Shown here: one piece after another, positions 15,517 to 25,349 of the stretch
Layout of the letters: every line of letters starts with the position of its first letter
Numbering within the stretch: the first letter of the stretch is position 1
Assembly (NCBI GenBank): GCA_964400285.1
Contig: CAYNTK010000004.1
Coordinates: 186,001 to 250,000 of the forward strand
Length of the DNA: 64,000 nucleotides
Source of the DNA: FEN-1279 sp964400285
Lineage (GTDB): Bacteria > Bacteroidota > Ignavibacteria > Tepidaquicellales > Tepidaquicellaceae
Reading direction: 5' to 3'
Position numbers and translations under genes: made by a program
The notes under the pieces: generated by a model
Told to the model about the DNA's origin: nothing
Seen by the model: only the letters and a program-made list of their open reading frames with translations
Databases searched by the model: none

Positions 15517-16749
15517 ATGAAACTACAGAATATATTATTATTCCTTATTTTTCCTCTGATTATTTTTTCTTGCTCTACCCAAAAGAAAAAAGTAATAAAA
15601 GAAGGAACTTGGCTCGGTGTTCTTGAAATGGATAAAAATGATAAAACACAACTATTACCATTTAATTTTTCCGTTGATAAAAATGAGATTATTATTACAA
15701 ATGCAGATGAAAAAATAGTAGTAAAAGAAATAACAACGGATAAGGATTCAATATTTATTAAGCTTCCAGTTTATAAAGACGAAATAAAAGCAAAAATAAT
15801 TTCCACTGATTCGCTTTTAGGTGAATATTTTCATTATGGAAGTAAAAGTAAATATTCATTTCCCTTTTATGCTAAATACGGTAAAACAGAAAGATTTGAA
15901 AATGCAAATATACCGCCAATTATGGATGTTTCAGGAAGATGGGAAACAATTGTTCAACCCGGAGATTCAAATCAATATACGATTGTTGGAGAATTCAAAC
16001 AAAATGGAAATCATTTGACAGGAACATTCCTTACATCTTCAGGTGATTATAGGTTTCTTGAAGGTGCTGTTTCAGGTAATCAGTTTATGCTTTCCTGTTT
16101 AGAAGGCTCTTTCACTTTATTGATTAAAGCTACTATTTCAAAAGATAGTACCCTTGAAAATGGAATAATTATCGGCGGTCCCACATGGAAAGAAAAATGG
16201 CGTGCCATAAAAAATGAAAAGATTGAATTACCTGATGCAGACAAACTTTCTGCCGTTAAAGAAGGAATTGATAAAATTGATTTTAGCTTCCCTGACTTAA
16301 ATGGTAAAATGGTAAGTCTTTCAGATGAGAAATATAAAAACAAAGTTATTGTTGTTCAAATAATGGGCTCATGGTGTCCAAACTGTTTAGATGAAACAAG
16401 GTTTTTTGCTGAAGTTTATGATAATTATCAACCAAAAGGTTTTGAGATTATTGGATTGAGCTTTGAATCGAACAATTTCGAAGAATCGAAATTGAGAATT
16501 GAAAGATTTGTAAATCAAATCGGTGCAAAAGGGGATTATCTTTATGCTGGTGAAGCTGGGAAAAACAATATTCTAAAAGTTTTACCATTTATGAAAGAGT
16601 TTAAAGGTTATCCAACCACTATCTATCTCGATAGAAATCATAATATCTATAAGGTTACTACTGGATTCTCAGGACCTGGAACTGGAAAACATTACGAAAA
16701 ACAGAAAATCAGTATAATTCAAACTATTGAAAAATTATTAAGTATGTAA
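15517..16749 (+). CDS. TlpA-like thioredoxin-fold lipoprotein
   Basis: A 410-residue lipoprotein: a signal peptide ends in a lipobox (IIFSCS, lipidated Cys at about residue 19). An N-terminal all-beta region (about 30-240) follows, then a TlpA/ResA-type thioredoxin domain (about 250-410) with the redox motif GSWCPNC and a cis-Pro segment KGYPTTIYLD. Such proteins reduce disulfides in the periplasm, often for cytochrome c maturation or for scavenging oxidants. That would fit the cytochrome-rich neighbourhood, but no maturation genes are next to it. It is flanked by convergent and divergent genes and is probably monocistronic. Confidence 0.85.
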   Translation: MKLQNILLFLIFPLIIFSCSTQKKKVIKEGTWLGVLEMDKNDKTQLLPFNFSVDKNEIIITNADEKIVVKEITTDKDSIFIKLPVYKDEIKAKIISTDSLLGEYFHYGSKSKYSFPFYAKYGKTERFENANIPPIMDVSGRWETIVQPGDSNQYTIVGEFKQNGNHLTGTFLTSSGDYRFLEGAVSGNQFMLSCLEGSFTLLIKATISKDSTLENGIIIGGPTWKEKWRAIKNEKIELPDADKLSAVKEGIDKIDFSFPDLNGKMVSLSDEKYKNKVIVVQIMGSWCPNCLDETRFFAEVYDNYQPKGFEIIGLSFESNNFEESKLRIERFVNQIGAKGDYLYAGEAGKNNILKVLPFMKEFKGYPTTIYLDRNHNIYKVTTGFSGPGTGKHYEKQKISIIQTIEKLLSM

Positions 16750-16769
16750 ATATAATTGACGTTTTTAAA

Positions 16770-17240
16770 CTATCTATTAATCCCGTAGATTTTTAAATCT
16801 CTTATTTTAAGATGATAATTTTGTCCTGTGCAAACGCTTGCAAATAGTCTCAACCTTAAGAAAAAAACATCTTTTATTTTTGTAGAAGTAAAGGTGTAAT
16901 TTGACGTATTATTTATTTGACTTAACCCGTTTAAAACCATCAGATTATAGTTTGTATCCGAATTTAAGTAATATATTGAAATGTTCGATAAATCACCATC
17001 TGTATATGCATTGAATTCAACTTTAATTTCATCATAATTTCTTATGTCTATTGAATCGAGTAAAATTGTCCTTACTATATATGCAGAGCATGTTCCAACA
17101 AGACTGTCAATTAAACCCACCTTTTCATATATTAATTCCCCTGTATCATTTTTTACCGAATTTGTAACTGTTTCGGAACAACCTGAAATTAATATTAAAC
17201 TTAAGAAAATAATTGTTATATAGAATTTGTAGTATTTCAT
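16770..17240 (-). CDS. Small lipoprotein of unknown function
   Basis: A 156-residue protein starting with a signal peptide and lipobox (LILISGCSE, Cys about residue 21). The mature part is predicted as beta-strands with alternating hydrophobic residues, like a small carbohydrate-binding or jelly-roll domain, but no family was recognised. It ends 20 bp from the convergent TlpA-like gene and starts about 50 bp after the end of the RtcB gene on the same strand. Confidence 0.6.
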   Translation of the reverse strand: MKYYKFYITIIFLSLILISGCSETVTNSVKNDTGELIYEKVGLIDSLVGTCSAYIVRTILLDSIDIRNYDEIKVEFNAYTDGDLSNISIYYLNSDTNYNLMVLNGLSQINNTSNYTFTSTKIKDVFFLRLRLFASVCTGQNYHLKIRDLKIYGINR

Positions 17241-17286
17241 TTGAATCTAAAACAATAAATTTTTATAAATGTTTCTAAAACATTTT

Positions 17287-18498
17287 CTAATCTTTATATG
17301 GGTCGTAAATATCTTCTCCTGCCATTGCTACTCCTATAGGTTTCAATCTATGTATTACTTTTAACGTATTTTTATGAAAGCTTAAAACTTCATCTAATCT
17401 TTTATATACTTCAGGTGCTTCATCCGCTGCCCCTCCGCGTAATTCGATTCCTTTTTGCTTCATTTTATGTTTTACTGTATTAAAATCTATTTCTCCTTTC
17501 GTAATATGAACAGGTGTATATTTACCTCTTTTTTTTATCCATCTTTTCTTTCCTGCTGCCTTGTTTCTGGACATTACTCTTCCCGCTCCATGAACTGTGC
17601 TATATAATGATTCTCTTGATTCTTTTGTATCTATTCCCTCAACTATTACAGATTCTTCTGCCATTGTTGAACCTATAAATGATTGTTGATTCGGATATGC
17701 AGGTGTGCATCCTTTTCTTATTACCCAAAATGTTTCTCCAAAATGTTTCTCTTTCCAAGCAAAATTATGATGGTTGTGAACTGTATATAATGCTTTGGCG
17801 CCTAAAATTTCTAACACCTTTTCTATGACCGCATCTCTCCCTGCATATGCATATTCTCCTGCAAGTTGCATTGCATTTATATAATCTTGCCCAAGTTCTG
17901 AATCTACTCTGAATAATGTTGGTGGAGCATTCATTGAATCAGCATCTTTTGGCCTGTCTGTAAAATTTAGTCCTCTGGCAAGTGCTAAAAATCCCATTGC
18001 AGTTTTATAACCAAATCCTCTTGAACCAAAATGAACACCTATCCATAATCTATCCTCTTCATCTTTGAACAAATCTACATAATGATTTCCGCTCCCTATT
18101 GTTCCAAGTTGTTCCCTTGCAAGTTGTAACATTTTCCTTTGAGGTTTAAAATCTGTTTGTGCAATTTTATCTAATACTGGATGCTCTATCGGTTCTGGAT
18201 TTGGTCTCGCAAGTCCAAAACCAATTCTTTTTGCTATTTCATCCATTATCTTTTTTATTTCTACATCTTTTACATCGAGATTTGTCATAACCGCTTTGTT
18301 TCCGCACGCAATATCGAATCCAACACCCGAAGGACTAATGTAATCTTTGTAAGCTATCACTCCTCCTATTGGCATACTGTATCCTAAATGATGGTCAGCA
18401 CATAAAACTGCATATTCTCCTTTCTTCACACATTCTTCTATTTGTTTATATGCTCCTTCTTCTACTATTCCGTATGTTTTAATTTTTGGATTATTCAT
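17287..18498 (-). CDS. rtcB: RNA-splicing ligase RtcB
   Basis: A 403-residue member of the RtcB family, which joins RNA 2',3'-cyclic phosphate or 3'-phosphate ends to 5'-OH ends using GTP and Mn2+. Visible signatures are ADHHLGYSMPIGGV, GVGFDIACGNKAV, GSGNHYVD, VHNHHNFAWKE and the nucleophile motif STVHGAGRVMSR (the His that forms the GMP adduct). It is somewhat shorter than the 470-480 residues of E. coli RtcB and belongs to the compact bacterial subgroup. No RtcA cyclase or archease gene is adjacent. It probably takes part in RNA repair. Confidence 0.92.
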   Translation of the reverse strand: MNNPKIKTYGIVEEGAYKQIEECVKKGEYAVLCADHHLGYSMPIGGVIAYKDYISPSGVGFDIACGNKAVMTNLDVKDVEIKKIMDEIAKRIGFGLARPNPEPIEHPVLDKIAQTDFKPQRKMLQLAREQLGTIGSGNHYVDLFKDEEDRLWIGVHFGSRGFGYKTAMGFLALARGLNFTDRPKDADSMNAPPTLFRVDSELGQDYINAMQLAGEYAYAGRDAVIEKVLEILGAKALYTVHNHHNFAWKEKHFGETFWVIRKGCTPAYPNQQSFIGSTMAEESVIVEGIDTKESRESLYSTVHGAGRVMSRNKAAGKKRWIKKRGKYTPVHITKGEIDFNTVKHKMKQKGIELRGGAADEAPEVYKRLDEVLSFHKNTLKVIHRLKPIGVAMAGEDIYDPYKD

Positions 18499-18551
18499 AT
18501 TAATTTAGAAAAATAAAAAGCAGTTATAATGTATTCTTACCTTAAATTTTT

Positions 18552-19772
18552 TTAATCTATTGGTAGGTAAATTTTAAATGTCGTCCCTTTTTCTGGTTTC
18601 GATGTAACTTCTATTTTTCCCTTATGCTCTTTAATTACTCTTTCTGCAAAAGATAAACCAAGTCCAGTTCCTTTCCCATAACCTTTTGTGCTGAAAAATG
18701 GTTTAAATATTTTATTTAGGTTTTCCTTTGGTATCCCTGCTCCAGTATCCGATATTTCTATTATTATTTTATCTTTATTTTTAATTGTTTTTATACTTAC
18801 AACTCCTTTTGATGATATTGCCTGAACAGAATTATTCAAAATATTAATCAATACATCCCTTATTAAATCCTTATCGGCACTTACTTCGGGTAAATCTTTC
18901 AAAAAAGATTTCTTAAATTCTATCTCTTTATTCTCTAAAATATATTTGACCTTTTCTATTATTTCTTCAAGTATTAAATTTATATTTAACGGCTCTCTCA
19001 TTAAAGTTACCGGCTTTGAAAAGTTCAGTAACTGCCTTATTGATTTAGTTATTCTTGTTGTCTCTTCTATTATAACCTTTAACTCTTCATAACCCTCCTC
19101 ATTTTCTTTTTTATCTATTAAAAGATAATCTGCATTACCAGAAATTATATTTAATGGATTTGAAAGATTATGAGCAATACTCGAAACAACCTCTCCTATT
19201 AATGCAAGGTTTTCTTTTTCTCTTAATTCTTTTTCGAGTTGTATTTCATTGGTAATATCTCTTATAATTCCTACATTACCTATACATTCGTGATTTTCGT
19301 TATATATTGGGAATCTTGAAATACTTACTTCTTTTATTTCTCCGCTTTTTGTAATCCTTTGAGTCTTATAATCCGAAATAAAACCAACTTCCTTAACCTT
19401 ATTTATTAAGAATTCCTTTTCACCTTTTTCTTTTAAATATTTTGGTATCAAAAACTCAAAATCTTTTCCTATTACCTCTTCTTTTTTATAACCAAAAATT
19501 CTTTCCGCTCCTTCATTCCATATAAAAATTTCGCAATCGTTTCTAAATCCTATTATCGCATCGAGTGATTTTAAAATAATATCTGAAAAGAATTTTTCGT
19601 GTGCGGATTTCCCTTGCCTCATCATTTTTATCATTTCGGAAATATATTTATCCACCGAATTCAATATACTATTGATTTCTTCATCGTCGAGTTTTGTTAC
19701 GATTTTTTTCTTTATTTCCTCGAAGAGCATTTTTTTATTTCTTTCCGCCTCTCCGAGCATCATATGTTCCAT
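18552..19772 (-). CDS. Cytoplasmic PAS-domain sensor histidine kinase
   Basis: A 406-residue kinase without membrane segments: an N-terminal helical region (1-60), a PAS domain (about 62-185) with a PAC-like end (GNVGIIRDIT), HisKA with the phospho-acceptor in SSIAHNLSNPLN, and a HATPase domain with N, G1 (DTGAGIP), F and G2 (GTGLGLSF) boxes. This is the NtrB-like arrangement, and such kinases often pair with NtrC-type regulators. A link with the regulator at 8011-9366 is possible but unproven because they are 9 kb apart. The gene follows hutI on the same strand. Confidence 0.88.
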   Translation of the reverse strand: MEHMMLGEAERNKKMLFEEIKKKIVTKLDDEEINSILNSVDKYISEMIKMMRQGKSAHEKFFSDIILKSLDAIIGFRNDCEIFIWNEGAERIFGYKKEEVIGKDFEFLIPKYLKEKGEKEFLINKVKEVGFISDYKTQRITKSGEIKEVSISRFPIYNENHECIGNVGIIRDITNEIQLEKELREKENLALIGEVVSSIAHNLSNPLNIISGNADYLLIDKKENEEGYEELKVIIEETTRITKSIRQLLNFSKPVTLMREPLNINLILEEIIEKVKYILENKEIEFKKSFLKDLPEVSADKDLIRDVLINILNNSVQAISSKGVVSIKTIKNKDKIIIEISDTGAGIPKENLNKIFKPFFSTKGYGKGTGLGLSFAERVIKEHKGKIEVTSKPEKGTTFKIYLPID

Positions 19773-19893
19773 TTTTCTTATATTAAACCTTTATAAATCC
19801 GATATTTAATATGCTAATAATATTTTTTAACAAAAATTAAAGAAAATTCGTTCAGACGAACAATATATTTGTATGCTTTAATATCCGTTTAAT

Positions 19894-21150
19894 TTAGCTT
19901 TCTTTAATTAAATTACCTCTTTTAAAAACCATTTGTAATTGATTAACAGCAAAGTGGTAAAGTAAGTCCCTGTATGATGGAAAGTCGAACATTAATATAT
20001 CGGCATATTTCCCTTCTTCTATACTTCCTATCTCATTTTGTAGGAAAAGTGAATATGCTGCATTTATTGTCACTGCATTAATTATTTCCTCTGCTGTCAT
20101 TCGCATTTTTAATGAAGCAAGTGACATAATAATTTGCAAGTTTTCTGTATTACAACTTCCCGGATTAAAGTCAGTCGCAAGTCCTACTGGAACGTTATTT
20201 TCGATTAATTCCCTCGCAGGTTGGTATGGAATATTTAAAAAATATGAAGTACCAGGAAGTAAATTTGCTATTATGTTTTTATTCGAAAGTTTTTTTATGT
20301 CTTTTGTTTTTAATACTTCTAAATGGTCAACTGAAATTGCTTTTATTTTTATCGCAACATCTATTCCGCCTATTGAATTAAATTGGTCTGTATGTATTCT
20401 TGGTATAAGCCCGAAACTTGAACCATGAGATAGAATATAATCGGTCTCTTTGGAATCGAAATAATTTTTTTCGCAAAATACATCTATGAATTTTGCGAGT
20501 TTTCTTTTTGCTATATTTGGTATCATTTCAAAACATATTAATTCTATATAATCTTTTTTATTCATCTCCTTTGGAATAGAATGCGCTCCTAAAAAAGTAG
20601 GTAATATACTTAAACCGAATTTATTTTTTTTGTTTAATTCATTAATAACTTCCAGCATTTTAATTTCATTCTTTAAATCAAGCCCGTATCCCGATTTTGC
20701 TTCTAACGTTGTTGTTCCATATTTCATAAAATTTCCAAGCCTTTTTTCCGATAACTTGTATAACTCGCTTTTGCTTGCTTTTCGAACTGCTTTTACTGTT
20801 GATGCAATTCCTCCACCTTTTTTTGCTATTTCTTCATAATTGCTTCCCTTTATCCTCATTTCATATTCATTTGCTCTTGAACCAGCAAATACAAGATGTG
20901 TATGCGAGTCTATAAATCCAGGCATTACAGTTTTATTCCTTCCACTTATTTCTTTGTATTTTTCTTTTTTTACTCTTAAAAATTTACTTAAGTTTTCCTT
21001 ATTCCCAACAAAACTAATTTTTCCTCTTTCTATAAAAACATTTCCATTCTTAATTAAACCTATTTCTGACTGCTCTTTCCCTTTTTTGGGCTCTTTTGAA
21101 AAATTTCTGCAAGTTACAAGATTAGTGATATCTCTTATTAAGTAATTCAT
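19894..21150 (-). CDS. hutI: Imidazolonepropionase
   Basis: A 418-residue amidohydrolase matching HutI, which hydrolyses 4-imidazolone-5-propanoate to N-formimino-L-glutamate in histidine degradation. The metal-binding motif FIDSHTHLVFAGSR, YEMRIKGSNYEEIAKKGGGI, TTLEAKSGYGLD, HTDQFNSIGG and ATDFNPGSC are all typical of this enzyme. The length is standard. No other hut gene is visible in the window, so the pathway would be completed elsewhere. It is divergent from the polysaccharide locus across a 257-bp AT-rich spacer that should carry both promoters. Confidence 0.92.
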   Translation of the reverse strand: MNYLIRDITNLVTCRNFSKEPKKGKEQSEIGLIKNGNVFIERGKISFVGNKENLSKFLRVKKEKYKEISGRNKTVMPGFIDSHTHLVFAGSRANEYEMRIKGSNYEEIAKKGGGIASTVKAVRKASKSELYKLSEKRLGNFMKYGTTTLEAKSGYGLDLKNEIKMLEVINELNKKNKFGLSILPTFLGAHSIPKEMNKKDYIELICFEMIPNIAKRKLAKFIDVFCEKNYFDSKETDYILSHGSSFGLIPRIHTDQFNSIGGIDVAIKIKAISVDHLEVLKTKDIKKLSNKNIIANLLPGTSYFLNIPYQPARELIENNVPVGLATDFNPGSCNTENLQIIMSLASLKMRMTAEEIINAVTINAAYSLFLQNEIGSIEEGKYADILMFDFPSYRDLLYHFAVNQLQMVFKRGNLIKES

Positions 21151-21407
21151 ACTATTTGTTTGTTTTTTCCAAAATAATTAATTTTATTTTAACTGTCAGT
21201 TGAAATTTATTAACAAAATGTAACTCTATCGCATTTTTAGATTACTCCTTTTATATTGATAAAAATTTTGATTAAAGGTATATTAAACATTGTATAATTT
21301 ATTATTATTATAAATTTTATAATTTTTTTACTTTTTTGTGAGTAATAATGCGGAGCTCTATTCATTTTTTAATAAATAATTATTAAAATAATAAATTAAA
21401 TAATATT

Positions 21408-22502
21408 TTGAAAAAGAAAATTGCTTTAATTACCGGTATAACCGGTCAAGATGGAAGTTATTTGACTGAACTTCTTCTTAAAAAAAATTACGAAGTTCAC
21501 GGAATAATAAGAAGAAGTAGTTCCTTTAATACAGGACGAATTGACCAACTGTATAATGACGACAGGATTTTGAATAAAAAGCTATTTTTACATTATGGTG
21601 ATGTAACTGATACAAGTAATTTGAATAGATTAATTGAAAAAACAAAACCTGATGAAATATATAATCTTGCTGCTCAAAGCCATGTGAAAGTTTCATTTGA
21701 AATTCCTGAATATACTGCTGAAGTTGATGCTATGGGAACCCTCAGGTTTCTTGATGCCATTCGTGAAACAGGAATAAAAACGAAATTCTATCAAGCTTCT
21801 ACAAGCGAATTATATGGAAAAGTTCAAGAAATTCCTCAAAATGAAAATACACCCTTTTATCCGAGAAGTCCTTATGGTGTAGCAAAAATTTATGGTTATT
21901 GGATTGTAATTAATTACAGAGAAGCTTATGGTTTATTCGCTTGTAATGGGATTCTTTTTAATCACGAATCTCCAAGACGTGGGGAAACTTTTGTTACCCG
22001 AAAAATTACAAAAGCTGCCTCGAAAATTGCTTTGGGCTTGCAAAAAACTCTTTATCTTGGCAATTTAAATGCTAAAAGAGATTGGGGGTATGCTCCCGAA
22101 TATTGTGAAGGTATGTGGCTAATGCTTCAACAGGAAAAACCTGAAGATTTTGTCCTTGCTACTGGAGAAACTCATACTGTTAGAGAATTTACTGAATTGT
22201 CGTTTAAAGAACTCGGGATAGAATTAGAATGGAAAGGTCACAAACAAAATGAAAAAGGAATTATTAGTAAAATTTCAAGTAGTAAACTAATTCAAAAAGA
22301 AGGACAAATAAAATCAAAAGTCGGTGATGTTGTCGTTGAAGTTGATAAAAATTATTATCGCCCTACCGAAGTAGATATTCTTATAGGTGATTCTGGTAAA
22401 GCTCAAAAAAAGCTTGGGTGGAAACCAAAAGTGAAATTTAATGAACTCGTTAAAATTATGATGAAATCTGATTTTCAAAAAGTTATTAAAAGAGGATTTT
22501 AA
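21408..22502 (+). CDS. gmd: GDP-mannose 4,6-dehydratase
   Basis: A 364-residue extended short-chain dehydrogenase. GITGQDGSYL (NAD(P)-binding, residues 10-19), STSELYGKVQEIPQ, and YGVAKIYGYW with the catalytic YxxxK identify Gmd, which makes GDP-4-keto-6-deoxy-mannose from GDP-mannose. The start is TTG at 21408; the N-terminus KKKIALITGITGQ then matches Gmd proteins directly and no ATG is available. This is the first gene of the surface-polysaccharide locus. No GDP-fucose synthase or reductase follows, so the intermediate is finished by an enzyme elsewhere or by one of the SDR proteins here. Confidence 0.93.
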   Translation: MKKKIALITGITGQDGSYLTELLLKKNYEVHGIIRRSSSFNTGRIDQLYNDDRILNKKLFLHYGDVTDTSNLNRLIEKTKPDEIYNLAAQSHVKVSFEIPEYTAEVDAMGTLRFLDAIRETGIKTKFYQASTSELYGKVQEIPQNENTPFYPRSPYGVAKIYGYWIVINYREAYGLFACNGILFNHESPRRGETFVTRKITKAASKIALGLQKTLYLGNLNAKRDWGYAPEYCEGMWLMLQQEKPEDFVLATGETHTVREFTELSFKELGIELEWKGHKQNEKGIISKISSSKLIQKEGQIKSKVGDVVVEVDKNYYRPTEVDILIGDSGKAQKKLGWKPKVKFNELVKIMMKSDFQKVIKRGF

Positions 22503-22532
22503 AGAATTTTATTTAAATTAATACTTAATAAA

Positions 22533-23504
22533 TTGGAAATAAAATTAGCTGTTATTGGATGTGGGAAATGGGGATTAAATCATATTAAAACTGCTTATAA
22601 AATTCTGAGTAGTAATTTATTATCGGTCTGCGATTTAAATTCGTCGAATTTTTTTAAAGTAAAACAAATTTCTGAGGAAATAAATACTACTACCGACATT
22701 GAAAATATTATTAAAAATCCTAATATTAATGCGGTAATTATTTCTACTCCTGCAGAAACTCACTATGAATTAGCAAAAAAATGCCTTTTAGTTGGTAAAA
22801 ATGTTTTAGTTGAAAAGCCAATTACGTTATTATCTAAAGAAGCTTGTGATTTAGTTAATATTTCAAAAGAAAAAAATGTTAAACTTATGGTTGGGCATGT
22901 CTTACTTTATCATCCTGCCGTATTAACATTAAAAGAAAAAATTACTGAAGGAACAATTGGTAAGTTACAGTATATCTATAGCAATAGGTTGAATTTGGGA
23001 ACTATTAGGAGTGAAGAAAATATTTTATGGAGCTTTGCACCACACGATATTTCTATAATACAATTTTTTACGGATAGTAAACCGATATGGATTGGTGCAA
23101 AAGGAGCCGCTTTTATCCAACAAAATATTGAAGATACTACTATTACTTATTTAAAATATCCCGATAATATTCACGCACACATATTTGTAAGTTGGCTTCA
23201 TCCTTTCAAGGAACATCGAGTTGTTGTTATTGGTGATGAAGGAATGCTTGTTTTCGAAGATAGTCTAAAAGATGAAAAACTAAAATTTTTTAAAAAGGGA
23301 TTTAGTCTTGTAAATGGTTCGCTCGAAAAATTTGATTCGGATTATGAAGTAATTAAATTTCCTGATAAAGCTCCCCTTGAGGAAGAACAGAAGCATTTCT
23401 TTGATTGCATTTTAAATAATGTAAATCCAAGAACTGATGGTGTTCACGCAAAAGAAGTTCTTGAAATATTAGAAATTGCTCAATTAAGACTTAAAGACGA
23501 ATAA
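22533..23504 (+). CDS. Gfo/Idh/MocA-family sugar oxidoreductase (WbpB/WlbA-like)
   Basis: A 323-residue NAD(P)-dependent dehydrogenase: a Rossmann N-terminus (AVIGCGKWGLNH), the family motif VEKPITL with the catalytic Lys, and a C-terminal alpha/beta domain with WSFAPHDISI. Next to an acetyltransferase and a DegT aminotransferase it matches the WbpB/WlbA step that oxidises C3 of UDP-GlcNAc-uronic acid. A UDP-GlcNAc 6-dehydrogenase (WbpA) was not seen in the window. The start is TTG at 22533, the only start codon fitting the Rossmann motif. Confidence 0.85.
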   Translation: MEIKLAVIGCGKWGLNHIKTAYKILSSNLLSVCDLNSSNFFKVKQISEEINTTTDIENIIKNPNINAVIISTPAETHYELAKKCLLVGKNVLVEKPITLLSKEACDLVNISKEKNVKLMVGHVLLYHPAVLTLKEKITEGTIGKLQYIYSNRLNLGTIRSEENILWSFAPHDISIIQFFTDSKPIWIGAKGAAFIQQNIEDTTITYLKYPDNIHAHIFVSWLHPFKEHRVVVIGDEGMLVFEDSLKDEKLKFFKKGFSLVNGSLEKFDSDYEVIKFPDKAPLEEEQKHFFDCILNNVNPRTDGVHAKEVLEILEIAQLRLKDE

Positions 23505-23550
23505 TTAATAATTTTCAAACAATTTAATTTCAAAAAATAATAAAATAAAT

Positions 23551-24126
23551 ATGGATTATTATATAAATGAACACGCCGTTGTAGATGACAATGTCGAAAT
23601 CGGTGAAGGGACGAAAATATGGCATTTTTCTCATATTCAATCTGGTTCTAAAATTGGGAAAAAATGTGTCCTTGGTCAAAATGTTAATGTTGGTAATAAT
23701 GTGAAAATTGGAAACTTTGTAAAAATACAAAACAATGTATCTGTTTATGAAGGTGTAGAACTTGAAGATTATGTCTTCTGTGGTCCTTCGATGGTATTTA
23801 CGAATATTATTGACCCAAGAAGCAAGTATCCTCAGGTCGGTTCTCAGTATTACCTTAAAACTCTTGTTAAAGAAGGTGCTTCTTTGGGTGCGAATTGCAC
23901 GATAGTTTGTGGAAATACGATTGGTAGATTTGCATTTGTTGGAGCAGGTGCGGTCGTTACAAAAGATGTCCCTGATTTTGCTCTTGTTGTCGGTAATCCC
24001 GCGAGGATTGTTGGATGGTTGAGTGAAGCAGGGAAAAAATTAAAATTCGATAAGGATGGAATTGCTTTTTGTGAAAAGTCGAATAAGAAATATAAACTCG
24101 AAAATAATCGAGTTTCAGAAATCTAA
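23551..24126 (+). CDS. Amino-sugar N-acetyltransferase (WbpD/WlbB-like)
   Basis: A 191-residue left-handed beta-helix acyltransferase with clear hexapeptide repeats (VVDDNVEIGEGTKIW, VKIGNFVKIQNNVSVY) and the end block FVGAGAVVTKDVPDFALVVGNPARIVGW. The motif PRSKYPQVG and the length match UDP-2-acetamido-3-amino-2,3-dideoxy-glucuronate 3-N-acetyltransferases. It would acetylate the amine installed by the next gene. It is co-linear with the oxidoreductase before it and the aminotransferase after it. Confidence 0.85.
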   Translation: MDYYINEHAVVDDNVEIGEGTKIWHFSHIQSGSKIGKKCVLGQNVNVGNNVKIGNFVKIQNNVSVYEGVELEDYVFCGPSMVFTNIIDPRSKYPQVGSQYYLKTLVKEGASLGANCTIVCGNTIGRFAFVGAGAVVTKDVPDFALVVGNPARIVGWLSEAGKKLKFDKDGIAFCEKSNKKYKLENNRVSEI

Positions 24127-24164
24127 AAAAATTTTTTATTTTTATAAATTTAATTAATAATATA

Positions 24165-25334
24165 ATGAAAGTTCCGCTTCTTGATTTAAAAGCACAATAT
24201 AAAACTTTAAAAAACGAATTAGATAATGCATTAATCAAAACCGCTGAATCACAATATTTTATTCTTGGCCCTGAAGTTGAAAAACTCGAAAAAACAATGT
24301 GCGAATATCTTGGATGTAAATACGCTATTGGTGTTTCTTCCGGTACAGATGCACTTCTAATAGCATTGATGTCTTTGGATATAAAACCTGATGATGAAAT
24401 AATTGTCCCAACTTATTCCTTCTTTGCAACTGCTGGTGTTGTTTCGAGATTAAATGCAATTCCAATCTTTGTCGATATTGACCCTATCACCTATAATATT
24501 GACCCAAAAGAAATCGAAAGTAAAATAACAAAAAAGACAAAAGCAATTATTCCCGTCCATCTTTACGGTCAATCAGCTGAGATGGATGAAATTATTGAGA
24601 TTGCTAAAAAATATACCTTAAAAATTGTCGAAGATGGTGCACAGGCAATTGGTGTGCAATATAAAGATGGAAAAAAAATAGGAAATCACGGAGATATTGG
24701 TTGTTTTTCTTTTTTTCCAAGTAAAAACTTGGGTTGCTTCGGTGATGGTGGTTTGGTTATTACAAACGATGATGAGCTTGGTGCCAAACTAAGAATTATG
24801 AGAGTCCACGGTGGGAAACCAAAATATTATCATAAAATTATTGGAGGAAATTTCAGGCTGGATGCAATACAGGCAGCAATATTAAATGTTAAACTTCCAT
24901 ATCTCGATAGCTGGTCTGAAAAACGCAGAAAAAATGCATCTTTATATTCAAAATTATTTATCGAATCAGAACTGGCAACTGCTGAAGGTTTTACCGAATT
25001 TAGCGATAATGAAAAAGTATTATTACCAAAAGCCATTTACAAAAATTCAGGTCATAAAAATTATCACATTTATAATCAATATGTTATTAGAGTTGAAAAG
25101 CGTGATGAATTAAGAAAATATTTGACTGAAAAAGAAATTGGTACCGAAATTTATTACCCTGTCCCTTTTCATAAACAGGAATGCTTTGCTAACTTGAAAT
25201 CACGATTTGAAAATTCAAAATTTACTCATTCAGAAAAAGCCGCAAATGAATCCTTAGCTTTACCAATTTACCCCGAATTATCGGATGAACAAATCAATTT
25301 TGTTGTTCAGGAAATAAAAAATTTTATTAAGTAA
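24165..25334 (+). CDS. DegT/DnrJ/EryC1-type sugar aminotransferase (WbpE/WlbC-like)
   Basis: A 389-residue PLP enzyme: SSGTDALLIAL, TYSFFATAGVV, VHLYGQSAEMDEI, VEDGAQAIG and SFFPSKNLGCFGDGG, in which the Lys forms the Schiff base. It transfers an amino group to a 3-keto-sugar nucleotide. It completes an oxidoreductase/acetyltransferase/aminotransferase set with the two genes before it, giving a UDP-2,3-diacetamido-sugar. An insertion around residues 265-290 relative to the second aminotransferase (42022-43131) shows the two are paralogues and not a recent duplication. Confidence 0.9.
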   Translation: MKVPLLDLKAQYKTLKNELDNALIKTAESQYFILGPEVEKLEKTMCEYLGCKYAIGVSSGTDALLIALMSLDIKPDDEIIVPTYSFFATAGVVSRLNAIPIFVDIDPITYNIDPKEIESKITKKTKAIIPVHLYGQSAEMDEIIEIAKKYTLKIVEDGAQAIGVQYKDGKKIGNHGDIGCFSFFPSKNLGCFGDGGLVITNDDELGAKLRIMRVHGGKPKYYHKIIGGNFRLDAIQAAILNVKLPYLDSWSEKRRKNASLYSKLFIESELATAEGFTEFSDNEKVLLPKAIYKNSGHKNYHIYNQYVIRVEKRDELRKYLTEKEIGTEIYYPVPFHKQECFANLKSRFENSKFTHSEKAANESLALPIYPELSDEQINFVVQEIKNFIK

Positions 25335-25349
25335 AAATATAATTTTGAA

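Noticed and set aside
19845..19863. GTTC-AGAC-GAAC mini palindrome between the kinase and hutI
   Set aside because: A 4-bp stem is expected by chance; no related copies were noticed near other genes.
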